This document shows positions 5,826 to 14,334 of a DNA stretch of 15,811 nucleotides, piece by piece; position 1 is the stretch's first letter, and each line of letters begins with the position of its first letter. Made by a program: the position numbers and the translations under genes. Below the pieces are notes generated by a model that was not told the origin of the DNA, searched no databases, and saw only the letters and a program-made list of their open reading frames with translations. The stretch is from an uncultured Oscillibacter sp. Lineage in GTDB: Bacteria > Bacillota > Clostridia > Oscillospirales > Oscillospiraceae. The DNA is taken from positions 1-15,811 of the forward strand of contig UQMC01000035.1 of NCBI GenBank assembly GCA_900542115.1. The letters are read 5' to 3'.

Positions 5826-6655
5826 CAGTTGGCATTGTCGGCCTTGGCCTCATCGGCGGCTCCTTTGCCAAGGCGTACCATGCGGCGGGCCATCGGGTAC
5901 TGGGCTGTGACACCGACGCCTCTACGCTGGAATTTTCCATGCTGTCCGGCGTGGTAGAGGGCCCTCTGACGGACGAAAACCTCTCCCAATGCGATTTGAT
6001 TCTCATCGCCGTTTACCCCGGCGCCGCCATTGCGTATTTAAAGGAGCACGCCGCCCAAATTGGCAGCAAGCCGGTGGTCATTGACTGCTGCGGTACGAAG
6101 CGGGTGGTCTGCGCCGCCTGTTTCCCGCTGGCAAGACAGTACAGCTTCACCTATCTTGGCGGGCACCCCATGGCGGGTACTCACAACTCCGGCTTCAAAT
6201 ATGCCACGGGCACCCTGTTCCGCAACGCGCCCATGGTGCTGGTGCCGGAGGATCGGAACGATATTGAGCTTTTAAGCCGGGTCAAGGCTCTGCTGGCCCC
6301 GGCGGGCTTTAACCGTATCTCCGTCACCGCGGCGGAGGACCATGACGAAATGATCGCCTTTACCTCGCAGCTTGCCCATGTGGTGTCCAACGCCTATATC
6401 AAAAGCCCCACGGCGGGGCGGCACAAGGGCTTTTCCGCCGGCAGCTACAAGGACATGACCCGGGTCGCGTGGCTGGCCCCGGAAATGTGGGCGGAGCTGT
6501 TCCTTGAAAACAAGGACAACCTTATGTCGGAGCTGGACATCCTGCTGGAAAAGCTCACGGAATACCGGGACGCCATGGCCCGGGATGATCTTCCCGGACT
6601 GGTGCAGCTTCTGGACGAGGGCCGGAGACGCAAGGAGGAGGTGGACGGGCATTGA
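5822..6655 (+). CDS. tyrA: Prephenate dehydrogenase
   Basis: 277 residues; oxidatively decarboxylates prephenate to 4-hydroxyphenylpyruvate, the tyrosine branch. The N-terminal Rossmann fold shows GLGLIGGS (7-14) with Asp30 at the end of strand 2 (VLGCDTD), which suggests NAD preference. The catalytic-domain signature [13 protein letters not shown] (113-125) follows, then the helical dimerisation domain with [18 protein letters not shown] and [13 protein letters not shown]. It is monofunctional: no chorismate mutase domain is fused and there is no C-terminal ACT domain, so feedback by Tyr would have to use the active site. The ATG at 5822 overlaps the aroF stop by four bases (ATGA), and the end overlaps aroB (TTGA), indicating translational coupling. 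Chorismate mutase activity for this branch presumably comes from PheA. Confidence 0.95.
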   Translation: MTVGIVGLGLIGGSFAKAYHAAGHRVLGCDTDASTLEFSMLSGVVEGPLTDENLSQCDLILIAVYPGAAIAYLKEHAAQIGSKPVVIDCCGTKRVVCAACFPLARQYSFTYLGGHPMAGTHNSGFKYATGTLFRNAPMVLVPEDRNDIELLSRVKALLAPAGFNRISVTAAEDHDEMIAFTSQLAHVVSNAYIKSPTAGRHKGFSAGSYKDMTRVAWLAPEMWAELFLENKDNLMSELDILLEKLTEYRDAMARDDLPGLVQLLDEGRRRKEEVDGH

Positions 6656-7710
6656 AAAGCATCCATATCGCCGCCTCCCGGGAATATGATGTGCTCATCG
6701 AGATGGGGCTGCTGTCCCAATTAGGGGCACTGGCCGCCCGGCAGCTCCCCGGACGCCGGGCGGCGCTCATCTCCGATGACGCCGTGTTTCCCCTTTACGG
6801 CCAGCAGGCCGAGCAATCCTTGCAGGACACCGGTTTTCAGACGGAGCACTTCATTTTTCCCCACGGGGAACAGCATAAGACCCTTGCAACCTACGGCCGC
6901 GCACTGAATTTTCTCTGTGACCGCCGCTTCACCCGTGAGGATGTCATCATCGCGCTGGGCGGCGGCGTGGTGGGGGACCTTGCGGGCTTCACCGCCGCCA
7001 CCTACCAGCGGGGCATCACCTATATTCAGGTACCGACCACGCTGCTGTCCATGATGGACTCCTCCGTGGGCGGCAAGACCGCCGTGGACCTTGACCACGG
7101 CAAAAATCAGGCCGGCTGCTTTCATCAGCCCGCCATGGTGCTGTGCGACCCGGCGCTGCTGTCTACACTGCCGGAGCGGGAATACCGCTGCGGCTGCGCC
7201 GAGATCATCAAGACCGCCATGCTGTTCGATGCCGGCTTTTTCCGGGAACTGCGCCAAACGCCTGTCCGGGGCCAGTTAGAGCACGTACTCTCCGTGTGCG
7301 TGGCCGCCAAGCGGGACGTGGTGCAAAGCGATGAATTTGACCGGGGCCAGCGTGCTCTTTTGAACTTCGGCCATACGGTGGGCCACGCTGTTGAAGCCTG
7401 CCGGGACTTTACCATTTCCCACGGTGAGGGCGTGGCTATCGGCATGGCCGTTGTCACCCGGGCGGCGGTGAACCGGGGCATCTGCCCCCCGGAGACCCTG
7501 ACCGCGCTGCTGGACCTTTTGGAGCAGTACAAGCTGCCCACAGAGGCCACGGAGTCCCTTGCCGACATTCTCCATGCGGCGGAGGCCGACAAAAAGCGGA
7601 CGGATGATGCCATCCGTCTCATCGTACCGAAGGCCGTGGGCTGCTGCCGCGCGGAGACCGTTCCGGCTGTGGAGCTGGCAGATTGGCTGCGGGATGGAGG
7701 ATTGAAATGA
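6652..7710 (+). CDS. aroB: 3-dehydroquinate synthase
   Basis: 352 residues, normal length; converts DAHP to 3-dehydroquinate using bound NAD and a divalent metal. Motifs: PHGEQHKTL (70-78); the NAD and phosphate-binding run ALGGGVVGDLAGF (101-113); VPTTLLSMMDSSVGGKTAVD (127-146); and the metal ligands Glu184 (GCAEIIK), His241 (NFGHTVGHAVE) and His257 (SHGEGVAIGM). It starts with TTG at 6652: the preceding tyrA stop overlaps it as TTGA, the frame has no better start, and AAGGAGGAGG at 6632-6641 lies ten bases upstream. The stop overlaps aroA as ATGA. The alternative start would truncate the first strand, so TTG is preferred. Confidence 0.96.
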   Translation: MKSIHIAASREYDVLIEMGLLSQLGALAARQLPGRRAALISDDAVFPLYGQQAEQSLQDTGFQTEHFIFPHGEQHKTLATYGRALNFLCDRRFTREDVIIALGGGVVGDLAGFTAATYQRGITYIQVPTTLLSMMDSSVGGKTAVDLDHGKNQAGCFHQPAMVLCDPALLSTLPEREYRCGCAEIIKTAMLFDAGFFRELRQTPVRGQLEHVLSVCVAAKRDVVQSDEFDRGQRALLNFGHTVGHAVEACRDFTISHGEGVAIGMAVVTRAAVNRGICPPETLTALLDLLEQYKLPTEATESLADILHAAEADKKRTDDAIRLIVPKAVGCCRAETVPAVELADWLRDGGLK

Positions 7711-8963
7711 ACCAAACGCTTCTTCCCGGCCCCCGAAGCGGAGCCGTTGACATTCCCGCCTCCAAGTCTCAGGCCCACCGGCTGCTGATCTGCGCCGCGC
7801 TGGGACAGGCCCCGGTCACCCTTCGCTGCCGGGGCATCTCCCGGGACATTGCGGCCACCATCGACTGTCTCAATGCGCTGGGTGCCGGCATCCACGCCGA
7901 GGGCGAGGTGCTGACTGTTCAACCCATTACCAATACACCCAACGGCGTCTGTCACCTGTTCTGTGGGGAAAGCGGCTCTACCCTGCGGTTCCTGCTGCCG
8001 GTGGTGGGGCTTTTGGGGGCGGAGGCCGTGTTCCACATGGAGGGCCGCCTGCCCCAGCGCCCCCTTCATCCGCTGGATGAGGTACTCACTGCCCACGGCA
8101 TGACCGTGCGTCAGGAAGGGTCCCTGCTTTTCTGCGGCGGCAAGCTCCGTCCCGGCGCGTTTTCCCTGCCGGGGGATGTGTCCTCCCAATACATCTCCGG
8201 CCTGCTGATGGCGCTGCCGCTGCTGGACGAGGCCAGCAGCCTCACCGTCACCGGTCAAATGGAATCCGCCGCCTACATTGCCATGACGGAAAGCGTTCTC
8301 AATCGCGGCGGCATCGCGCTGCGGCGCAGCGGCAGCGTCTGGCACATTCCCGGCGGCCAGCGGTGCCGCTTCCCGGCTGATATCCGTGCCGAGGGTGACT
8401 GGTCCAACGCCGCATTTTTCCTGTGCATGGGGGCGCTGTCCCCTGCCGGTATCTCCGTCCGGGGTCTGGACCTTGCCTCGCCCCAGGGGGACCGGGCCGT
8501 GCTGGATATTCTCACCGCCATGGGGGCGGAGGTCTCCGTTTCCGAGGAGGCTGTTACCGTCCGCCGGGGTGCACTGCGGGGCGTAGCCATTGACGCAGGA
8601 CCTATCCCCGATCTGATTCCCGTTTTGTGCGTGACTGCCGCCGGAGCGGCGGGCGATACGCAGATTTTCAACGCCGGACGCCTGCGGCTCAAGGAATCCG
8701 ACCGTCTCCGCACCACGGCGGTGCTGCTGACCGCCTTGGGCGGTCATGTGGAGGAGCAGCCCAGCGGCCTCCTCGTCCACGGCACCGGCCATCTCACCGG
8801 CGGCACGGCGGACGCCTGCGGTGACCACCGCATCGCCATGTCCGCCGCAACGGCGGCCTGCCTGTGCACAGAGCCGGTGACGGTCTCCGGCAGCGAATGC
8901 GTTGCCAAATCCTACCCCGATTTCTGGAACGATTTTTCCGCTCTGAAAGGAGGCGCCCTATGA
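7707..8963 (+). CDS. aroA: 3-phosphoshikimate 1-carboxyvinyltransferase (EPSP synthase)
   Basis: 418 residues; transfers enolpyruvyl from PEP to shikimate 3-phosphate. Visible: IPASKSQAHRLL with Lys20, Ser21 and Arg25; GESGSTLRFLLP (about 86-97); GRLPQRPL; SSQYISGLLMALP; EGDWSNAAFFL; the catalytic IPDLIPVL with Asp near 301; RLKESDRL; and GDHRIAMSAA. In the PEP loop the Thr97 and Pro101 of the E. coli type enzyme are replaced by Ser and Phe, which is common in Firmicute-type AroA and sets it apart from plant/E. coli class I enzymes. An open frame begins at 7683, but GGAGG at 7696-7700 and the ATGA overlap with the aroB stop fix the ATG at 7707. The end overlaps aroC by ATGA. Confidence 0.96.
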   Translation: MNQTLLPGPRSGAVDIPASKSQAHRLLICAALGQAPVTLRCRGISRDIAATIDCLNALGAGIHAEGEVLTVQPITNTPNGVCHLFCGESGSTLRFLLPVVGLLGAEAVFHMEGRLPQRPLHPLDEVLTAHGMTVRQEGSLLFCGGKLRPGAFSLPGDVSSQYISGLLMALPLLDEASSLTVTGQMESAAYIAMTESVLNRGGIALRRSGSVWHIPGGQRCRFPADIRAEGDWSNAAFFLCMGALSPAGISVRGLDLASPQGDRAVLDILTAMGAEVSVSEEAVTVRRGALRGVAIDAGPIPDLIPVLCVTAAGAAGDTQIFNAGRLRLKESDRLRTTAVLLTALGGHVEEQPSGLLVHGTGHLTGGTADACGDHRIAMSAATAACLCTEPVTVSGSECVAKSYPDFWNDFSALKGGAL

Positions 8964-10015
8964 GCCAATACGGTGAGCACCTGCACCTGACGATTTTCGG
9001 CCAGTCCCACGCGCCGGCCATCGGCATGACGCTGGAGGGCCTGCCTGCCGGAGAGGCCATCGACATGGAGGCCCTTCAGGGCTTTTTGAACCGCCGCGCA
9101 CCGGGTCAAAACGAGTGGTCCACCCCCCGAAAAGAGGCGGATGTACCGGAATTCCTCTCCGGCCTCGTGGGGAACGTCACCTGCGGCACGCCCCTGACCG
9201 CCATCATCCGCAACACCAACACCCGCTCCGGGGACTACGCGGGGCTTTCCGTGGTCCCCCGTCCCGGCCATGCCGACTTCACCGCGGCGGTGAAATACGG
9301 CGGCCACGCGGACTTTGCCGGCGGCGGCGCTTTTTCCGGGCGGCTCACCGCCCCGCTGTGCATTGCGGGTGGCATCTGCCTTCAGCTTCTGCGGCGGCAG
9401 GGCATCACCGTTATCAGCCGTATCGCCGCCATCGGCGGCGTGACAGATACTGCCCCGCTGACCGCCTCCACGGCAGAAAAGCCCTTCCCCGTGGTGGAGG
9501 ACGCCGCCGGGGAGGCCATTCGCGCCGCCATCGCCGCCGCCAAGGCGGAGGGCGATTCCGTGGGCGGCATCATTGAGTGCGCCGTGCTGGGCCTGCCCGT
9601 GGGACTGGGCGGCCCCCTGTTCGACGGAATGGAGGGAAAAATTGCCTCCATTATATTCGGAATCCCCGCCGTAAAGGGCATTGAGTTCGGCGCGGGCTTT
9701 GCCGCCGCCGCGCTCCGGGGCAGCGAAAATAATGACGCCTTCACCGTGGAGAACGGTACGGTGAAAACCGTTACAAATCACTGCGGCGGCATTTTGGGAG
9801 GTATTACCAACGGAATGCCCCTGACGTTCCGGACAGCGTTCAAGCCCACGCCCTCTATCGCAAAGGAACAGCAAAGCGTGAACCTGACCTCCCTGACACC
9901 GGAAACGCTTCGGGTGCAGGGCCGCCATGACCCCTGCATCGTCCCCAGAGCCGTTCCCTGCGTAGAGGCCGCGGCAGCTGTCGCCGTATATGACGCCCTG
10001 TTGGGCGAACACTGA
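8960..10015 (+). CDS. aroC: Chorismate synthase
   Basis: 351 residues; FMN-dependent trans-elimination of phosphate from EPSP to chorismate, the branch point. Motifs: FGQSHAPAIGMTLEGLPAG near the N-terminus with the catalytic His; VVPRPGHADFTA; FAGGGAFSGRLTAPL in place of the enterobacterial GGGRSSARETA, a variant I associate with Clostridia; CGGILGGITNGMPLTFRTAFKPTPSI (split over the FMN site); and the C-terminal GRHDPCIVPRAVPCVEAAAA. The frame is open from 8864, but the ATG at 8960 has AAAGGAGG at 8946-8953, overlaps the aroA stop (ATGA) and begins at the conserved N-terminus, so it is the start. No flavin reductase is encoded nearby; reduced FMN must come from elsewhere. Confidence 0.96.
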   Translation: MSQYGEHLHLTIFGQSHAPAIGMTLEGLPAGEAIDMEALQGFLNRRAPGQNEWSTPRKEADVPEFLSGLVGNVTCGTPLTAIIRNTNTRSGDYAGLSVVPRPGHADFTAAVKYGGHADFAGGGAFSGRLTAPLCIAGGICLQLLRRQGITVISRIAAIGGVTDTAPLTASTAEKPFPVVEDAAGEAIRAAIAAAKAEGDSVGGIIECAVLGLPVGLGGPLFDGMEGKIASIIFGIPAVKGIEFGAGFAAAALRGSENNDAFTVENGTVKTVTNHCGGILGGITNGMPLTFRTAFKPTPSIAKEQQSVNLTSLTPETLRVQGRHDPCIVPRAVPCVEAAAAVAVYDALLGEH

Positions 10016-10032
10016 TTTTGGAGGAAATTCCC

Positions 10033-11172
10033 ATGGAACTTGGTGACTATCGCGCACAGATCGACGAGATCGACCACAAGTTAGTAGAGCTGTTCGCCAA
10101 ACGGATGGACGTTGCCGCCGGTATCGCAGCCTATAAAAAGGAGCACGGCCTGTCGGTGCTGGACCCAGTCCGGGAGCGGGAGAAGCTGCAAAAAACCGTC
10201 CAATCCGCCCCCGAGGCGCTGCGGGACTATACCGCCTCGCTGTATTCGCTGCTCTTTGAGCTCAGCCGCTGCTACCAGAACCGGCTCCTCGGCGGCGATA
10301 CGGCGCTGACGTGCGAAATTCAAACCGCTATGGACGAAACGCCCAAACTGTTCCCCACGCAGGCGTCCGTTGCCTGTCAGGGCGTGGCCGGCGCCTATTC
10401 TCAGCTTGCGTGCGATAAGCTCTTTAAGCTGCCGAACATCATGTACTTTGCCTCGTTCGAGGCGGTGTTCGCCGCCATTGAAAAGGGCCTGTGCCGCTAC
10501 GGCGTACTGCCGCTGGAAAACAGCACCGCCGGCAGCGTCAACGCCATTTACGATCTGATGATGAAGCACGATTTCCGCATTGTCCGTAGCGTGCGGCTGA
10601 AGGTGGACCACAATCTGCTGGTCAAGCCCGGCACCCGGCGGGAGGACATTACGGAAATTTACTCCCATCAGCAGGCATTGACCCAGTGCCAGCGCTATTT
10701 GCAGGGTTTCCCCGGCGTGAAGCTCATCCCCTGCGAAAATACCGCCGTGGCCGCCCGAAAAGTCGCCGAGGGTGACGGTCACATCGCGGCGCTGTCCTCC
10801 CGCTCCTGTATGAAGCTCTACGGGCTGGAATGTCTGGAGGCCTCCGTGCAGGATCAGGGCAACAATTTTACCCGCTTCATCTGCATTTCCAAAAAGCTGG
10901 AAATTTATCCCGGCGCGGACCGCACTAGCCTTATGGCAGTGCTGCCCCACGAGCCGGGCTCCCTCTGCCGGGTGCTCTCCCGGTTCTACGCGCTGGGGCT
11001 GAACCTCAACAAGCTGGAAAGTCGGCCCATGCCGGACCGCAACTTTGAGTTCATGTTCTATTTCGATTTGGAGACCTCCGTGTACTCTCCGGAGTTTTTG
11101 CAGCTCATGGGTGAGCTGCCGGGGCTTTGTGAGGAGTTCTCCTATCTCGGCAGCTACAGCGAGGTGGTGTGA
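10033..11172 (+). CDS. pheA: Bifunctional chorismate mutase/prephenate dehydratase (P-protein)
   Basis: 379 residues in three domains. Residues 1-85 are an AroQ-type chorismate mutase helix bundle (YRAQIDEIDHKLVELFAKRM, then AAYKKEHGLSVLDPVRE). Residues 113-290 are prephenate dehydratase, with GVAGAYSQLA, LPLENSTAGSVNAIYDLM and the catalytic TRF motif at 280-282 (NNFTRF). Residues 298-375 are an ACT domain with LPHEPGSLCRVLSRFYALGLNL and the Phe-binding ESRP motif at 329-332, so feedback by phenylalanine is expected. It makes phenylpyruvate and probably also supplies prephenate for TyrA. The frame opens at a TTG (10018), but GGAGG at 10020-10024 requires the ATG at 10033. It is 17 bases after aroC, the only real gap in the operon, and its TGA overlaps the next ATG by one base. 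Confidence 0.96.
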   Translation: MELGDYRAQIDEIDHKLVELFAKRMDVAAGIAAYKKEHGLSVLDPVREREKLQKTVQSAPEALRDYTASLYSLLFELSRCYQNRLLGGDTALTCEIQTAMDETPKLFPTQASVACQGVAGAYSQLACDKLFKLPNIMYFASFEAVFAAIEKGLCRYGVLPLENSTAGSVNAIYDLMMKHDFRIVRSVRLKVDHNLLVKPGTRREDITEIYSHQQALTQCQRYLQGFPGVKLIPCENTAVAARKVAEGDGHIAALSSRSCMKLYGLECLEASVQDQGNNFTRFICISKKLEIYPGADRTSLMAVLPHEPGSLCRVLSRFYALGLNLNKLESRPMPDRNFEFMFYFDLETSVYSPEFLQLMGELPGLCEEFSYLGSYSEVV

Positions 11173-12392
11173 TGCTGCACTGCGGACTGCTGGGGGAAAC
11201 ACTGGGCCACAGCTACTCCCCCATGATTCATCACGCGCTGGCAGACTATGACTACCGGCTCTTTGAGGTCCCCAAGCCGGAGCTGGACGCCTTTTTGAAA
11301 ACCGGGGCGTGGGACGGTCTCAACGTCACCATCCCCTATAAAAAGGCGGTGGTGCCCTACTGTGATGCCTTGTCCGAGGCGGCGGCGCGGCTGCAAAGCG
11401 TCAACACCCTTGTCCGCCAGGCGGACGGAACGCTGTACGGTGACAACACCGACCTCTTTGGCTTTTTGTACATGGTCCGCCGCAGCGGCATCGACCCCGC
11501 CGGGACAAAGGCGCTGGTGCTGGGCAGCGGCGGCGCCTCTGTCACGGTGAAGGTCGCGCTGGAGCAGTTGGGCGCCTCCGTTACGGTCATCTCCCGCAGT
11601 GGGCCGGACAATTACGATAATCTGGATCGCCACGCCGACGCGCAGATCATCGCCAACACCACGCCGCTGGGGATGTACCCCCGCAACGGCACGGCGGCGG
11701 TGGACCTGACCCGTTTTCCCCGCTGTGAGGGCGTGCTGGACATCGTGTATAATCCCGGGCTGACCGCCCTGCTCCTACAGGCAGAGCAGTTGGGAATCCC
11801 CCACGCGGGGGGGCTTTCCATGCTGGTGGCACAGGCAAAGCGCTCCAGCGAGCAGTTCACCGGCATTCCCATTGACGATTCTGCGCTGGAGCGGGTGGAG
11901 CATCTGGTCAGCGGACATCTGCGGAATATCATCCTCATCGGAATGCCCGGCAGCGGCAAGTCCACCGTGGCGGCGGCTCTTGGCGCAGAGCTGGGCCGGG
12001 AGGTGCTGGAGGCCGACGATCTCATCGCGCAAAGGACCGGAATGTCCATTCCGGTCATCTTTGCCCGGTACGGCGAGGCCCGTTTCCGGGAGCTGGAGAC
12101 CGAGGTGCTGGCGGACTGCGGCAAGCGCTCCGGCATCATCCTCTCCACCGGCGGCGGCTGTGTCACGCGGCCGGAAAACTATCCTCTGCTCCACCAGAAC
12201 GGCACCATTTTTTGCCTGACTCGCCCCCTCTCCCTGCTGCCGACAGAGGGGCGGCCCATCTCCCAGTCCACGGACCTTGCGCGGCTCTATGAGCAGAGAA
12301 AGCCGCTATATGAGCAATTCGCCGATGTTGTCATTTCCAATGACGGTCCGCTGGCGGATACCCTGAACACCATCAAGGAGGCGATTTTGTGA
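11172..12392 (+). CDS. Shikimate dehydrogenase-shikimate kinase fusion (AroE-AroK)
   Basis: 406 residues with two enzymes in one chain. Residues 1 to about 250 are shikimate dehydrogenase (dehydroshikimate to shikimate, NADPH): SYSP (14-17) and NVTIPYK with catalytic Lys57, SVNTL, DNTD (91-94), a Rossmann loop LGSGGAS (117-123; usual GAGGAA), ANTTPLGM (161-168) and GGLSMLVAQA (213-222). Residues about 251-406 are shikimate kinase: Walker A GMPGSGKST (257-265), EADDL for Mg/shikimate (280-284), GEARFRELE (301-309), STGGG (325-329) and the lid PTEGRPIS (357-364). All key motifs are intact in both halves, with hardly any linker. They catalyse consecutive reactions. The start is the ATG at 11172, overlapping the pheA stop (TGATG); a GTG one codon earlier is possible. 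The stop overlaps aroQ as GTGA. Confidence 0.94.
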   Translation: MLHCGLLGETLGHSYSPMIHHALADYDYRLFEVPKPELDAFLKTGAWDGLNVTIPYKKAVVPYCDALSEAAARLQSVNTLVRQADGTLYGDNTDLFGFLYMVRRSGIDPAGTKALVLGSGGASVTVKVALEQLGASVTVISRSGPDNYDNLDRHADAQIIANTTPLGMYPRNGTAAVDLTRFPRCEGVLDIVYNPGLTALLLQAEQLGIPHAGGLSMLVAQAKRSSEQFTGIPIDDSALERVEHLVSGHLRNIILIGMPGSGKSTVAAALGAELGREVLEADDLIAQRTGMSIPVIFARYGEARFRELETEVLADCGKRSGIILSTGGGCVTRPENYPLLHQNGTIFCLTRPLSLLPTEGRPISQSTDLARLYEQRKPLYEQFADVVISNDGPLADTLNTIKEAIL

Positions 12393-12829
12393 AGCTGCTG
12401 GTCATCAACGGCCCCAATTTGAATCTGCTGGGTCTCCGGGAACCCGCTATTTACGGCAACCAGAATTATGAGGCGCTGCTCTCCCTCATCCGCTCCGCCT
12501 GTGAGGCCGAGGGCATTGACGTTGACTTTTTCCAGTCCAACCACGAGGGCGCTATCGTAGATGCCATTCAAGCCGCCTACGGCGTGTATGGCGGAATTGT
12601 CATCAACCCCGCTGCCTATACCCACACCAGCGTGGCCATTTTGGACGCGCTGAAGGCCGTGGCGATTCCGGCGGTGGAGGTCCACATCTCCGATGTGGAC
12701 AGCCGGGAGCCCTTCCGGCAGGTCTCCTATGCGGGCATGGCCTGTATCAAGACCTATAAAGGGCTGGGCTTTGACGGTTACGTAGAGGCCGTAAGGTTCC
12801 TCAAGTCCTACCTGACCGCTGAAAAATGA
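12389..12829 (+). CDS. aroQ: 3-dehydroquinate dehydratase, type II
   Basis: 146 residues, the size of the small dodecameric type II enzyme that converts 3-dehydroquinate to 3-dehydroshikimate. Motifs: INGPNLNLLGLREPAIYG with Arg17 and catalytic Tyr22; FFQSNHEGAIVDAI (47-60); INPAAYTHTS with Asn73 and His79; VEVHISD with Glu97 and His99; and EPFR (Arg110). It starts with GTG at 12389, overlapping the preceding stop (GTGA), with AAGGAGG at 12375-12381 eight bases upstream. It is the last gene of the aro operon and completes the pathway; a strong terminator begins seven bases after its stop. Confidence 0.97.
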   Translation: MKLLVINGPNLNLLGLREPAIYGNQNYEALLSLIRSACEAEGIDVDFFQSNHEGAIVDAIQAAYGVYGGIVINPAAYTHTSVAILDALKAVAIPAVEVHISDVDSREPFRQVSYAGMACIKTYKGLGFDGYVEAVRFLKSYLTAEK

Positions 12830-12835
12830 GAAAAG

Positions 12836-12873
12836 GCTCCCCCGCACGTTTTTCGTGCGGGGGAGCTTCTTGT
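12836..12873. terminator. Strong terminator of aro operon, shared with the convergent transporter gene
   Basis: GCTCCCCCGCACG (12836-12848) and CGTGCGGGGGAGC (12854-12866) form a perfect 13-bp stem with loop TTTTT, followed by TTCTTGTTT on the plus strand. In the other direction the flanking GAAAAATGAGAAAAG supplies a partial U tract, so the same hairpin probably ends the leftward transporter transcript whose stop is at 12894-12896. Confidence 0.88.
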
Positions 12874-12893
12874 TTGAAAGGGAAACTGTCAGC

Positions 12894-14297
12894 TCAGCCA
12901 ATGCCGCCCATGGCAATTCCCAAGACAAAGCACAGCAGGCACAGCGGCACAAATACATACCGCCCAAAGGGATAGAACCACTTCATCAGAGGCTTGCTGT
13001 CGCCCAACTGGGCGGCCTCCAAAGCGGTGTCCTTCTTCATGACCCAGAAGAACATGACGCCTGCGGTAAAGGCGCCCAAGGGGCAGAGGTAAATAGACAC
13101 CATATCCATCCACTGGGAGGTCCATGGCTGAATCATCAGCGCGATCAGCACACCCAGCACATGAATCACCGCTGTGGCGGGCAGCCGCTTCAGGTTCAGC
13201 TTCTCCTGCAAAAAGGCCACCGGCGTTTCAAACAGGTTGATAATGGAGGAAACTCCGGCAAACAGGACCACCAGATAGAAGAAGATGCAGATGACTCTGG
13301 AAATACCGGCTCCCAAGCCGTTGAATACCGGCAGCAGGTAGATGAACATCAGCCCGGGGCCGCCATTGCCAAGGTCCGCCCCCACCGTTGCCATAGCGGG
13401 AATGATGATGAGCATGGCCAGCAGCGCCGCAGAGGTATCAAACACGGCACAGAGCGCGGCGGACTGGCGAATCTTTACGTCCTTTGCAAGATAAGAGCCG
13501 TAGATCACCGAGCCGGAGCCGGCCACGGACAGGGAGAAGAAGCACTGGCCGAACGCATAGACCCACACCTCTGGATTTAGCAACCCCTTGGGGTTCAGGG
13601 TGAAGATATAGCGGTATCCCTCTCCGGTGCCGGGGACAAACAGCATAAATACCGCCAAAATGATCATCAGAACATACAGCGCGGGAATCATGACCTTACA
13701 GGCCCGTTCAATGCCGCCGGAAATGCCGAAGATCATAATGGCAAAAGAGGCGGCAATGGCAATGATGATCCAGAGATTATTGGCGCCGCCGGTGGCAAAG
13801 GTCATTTTGATGGCCTCGCCCAGAGAGGCTGCCTCCGGGGCCACCGCGCCGAAGGTGCCGCCGATGACATTCATATCCTGCCCCATGGCCACCAGCTCCC
13901 CGGTAAAGGCCATTTTAGTGTAGTAAAACACCCATCCCATGATAACGGAGTAGCCGATTCCAAGACACAGGGAGGCAAACACCGGCACACCGCCGATCAG
14001 CTCTCCGGCCCGCTTGGATCTGCCGCCGTTCTCCATGGCCTTGCCGAAGGAGCCCACCGGCCCGAAGCCGGCCCAGCGGCCAAGGGAAAATTCCTCCATC
14101 ATGCCGGACTGGCTGATAACGAACACAAAGATGAAATAGGGAATCAGAAAGGTAAGCCCGCCGTATTTGGACACCAGCATGGGGAAGCGCCAGATGTTGG
14201 CCATGCCGACGCAGGAGCCCACTGCCGACATGATAAATCCCCACTGAGATCGAAATCCGTCCCGGTTTTCCAGATTTGCTATGTTCTGCTCTGACAT
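12894..14297 (-). CDS. Neurotransmitter:sodium symporter (NSS) family transporter, probable tryptophan importer
   Basis: 467 residues, hydrophobic throughout, with about 11-12 spans and a LeuT-type fold. The first span carries the unwound, Na-binding signature GSCVGMANIWRFP (27-39), followed by KYGGLTFLIPY and EEFSLGRWAG, the classic NSS opening; Asn34 corresponds to a sodium ligand in LeuT. Later GQCFFSLSVAGSGSVIYGSY matches the helix 6 region, and FAGVSSIINLFETPVAF the helix 8 sodium site. Its function is sodium-coupled amino acid uptake. It lies 37 bases after a tryptophanase-family gene on the same strand, which by analogy with the tnaA-tnaB arrangement and the NSS tryptophan transporter TnaT suggests tryptophan; tyrosine or another amino acid is possible. 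The ATG at 14297 has a strong AAGGAGGGA upstream. It ends at the hairpin shared with the aro operon. Confidence 0.88.
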   Translation of the reverse strand: MSEQNIANLENRDGFRSQWGFIMSAVGSCVGMANIWRFPMLVSKYGGLTFLIPYFIFVFVISQSGMMEEFSLGRWAGFGPVGSFGKAMENGGRSKRAGELIGGVPVFASLCLGIGYSVIMGWVFYYTKMAFTGELVAMGQDMNVIGGTFGAVAPEAASLGEAIKMTFATGGANNLWIIIAIAASFAIMIFGISGGIERACKVMIPALYVLMIILAVFMLFVPGTGEGYRYIFTLNPKGLLNPEVWVYAFGQCFFSLSVAGSGSVIYGSYLAKDVKIRQSAALCAVFDTSAALLAMLIIIPAMATVGADLGNGGPGLMFIYLLPVFNGLGAGISRVICIFFYLVVLFAGVSSIINLFETPVAFLQEKLNLKRLPATAVIHVLGVLIALMIQPWTSQWMDMVSIYLCPLGAFTAGVMFFWVMKKDTALEAAQLGDSKPLMKWFYPFGRYVFVPLCLLCFVLGIAMGGIG

Positions 14298-14334
14298 AGA
14301 CTCCCTCCTTAAAGCACAAGCTCGTTACACGCCG

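Noticed and set aside
7125..8828. 567-residue minus-strand frame across aroB and aroA
   Set aside because: Antisense shadow caused by high GC codon bias; no motif, and both plus-strand genes are intact with all catalytic residues.
8912..10057. 381-residue minus-strand frame over aroC
   Set aside because: Shadow ORF, low-complexity Gly/His/Arg composition, no recognisable domain.
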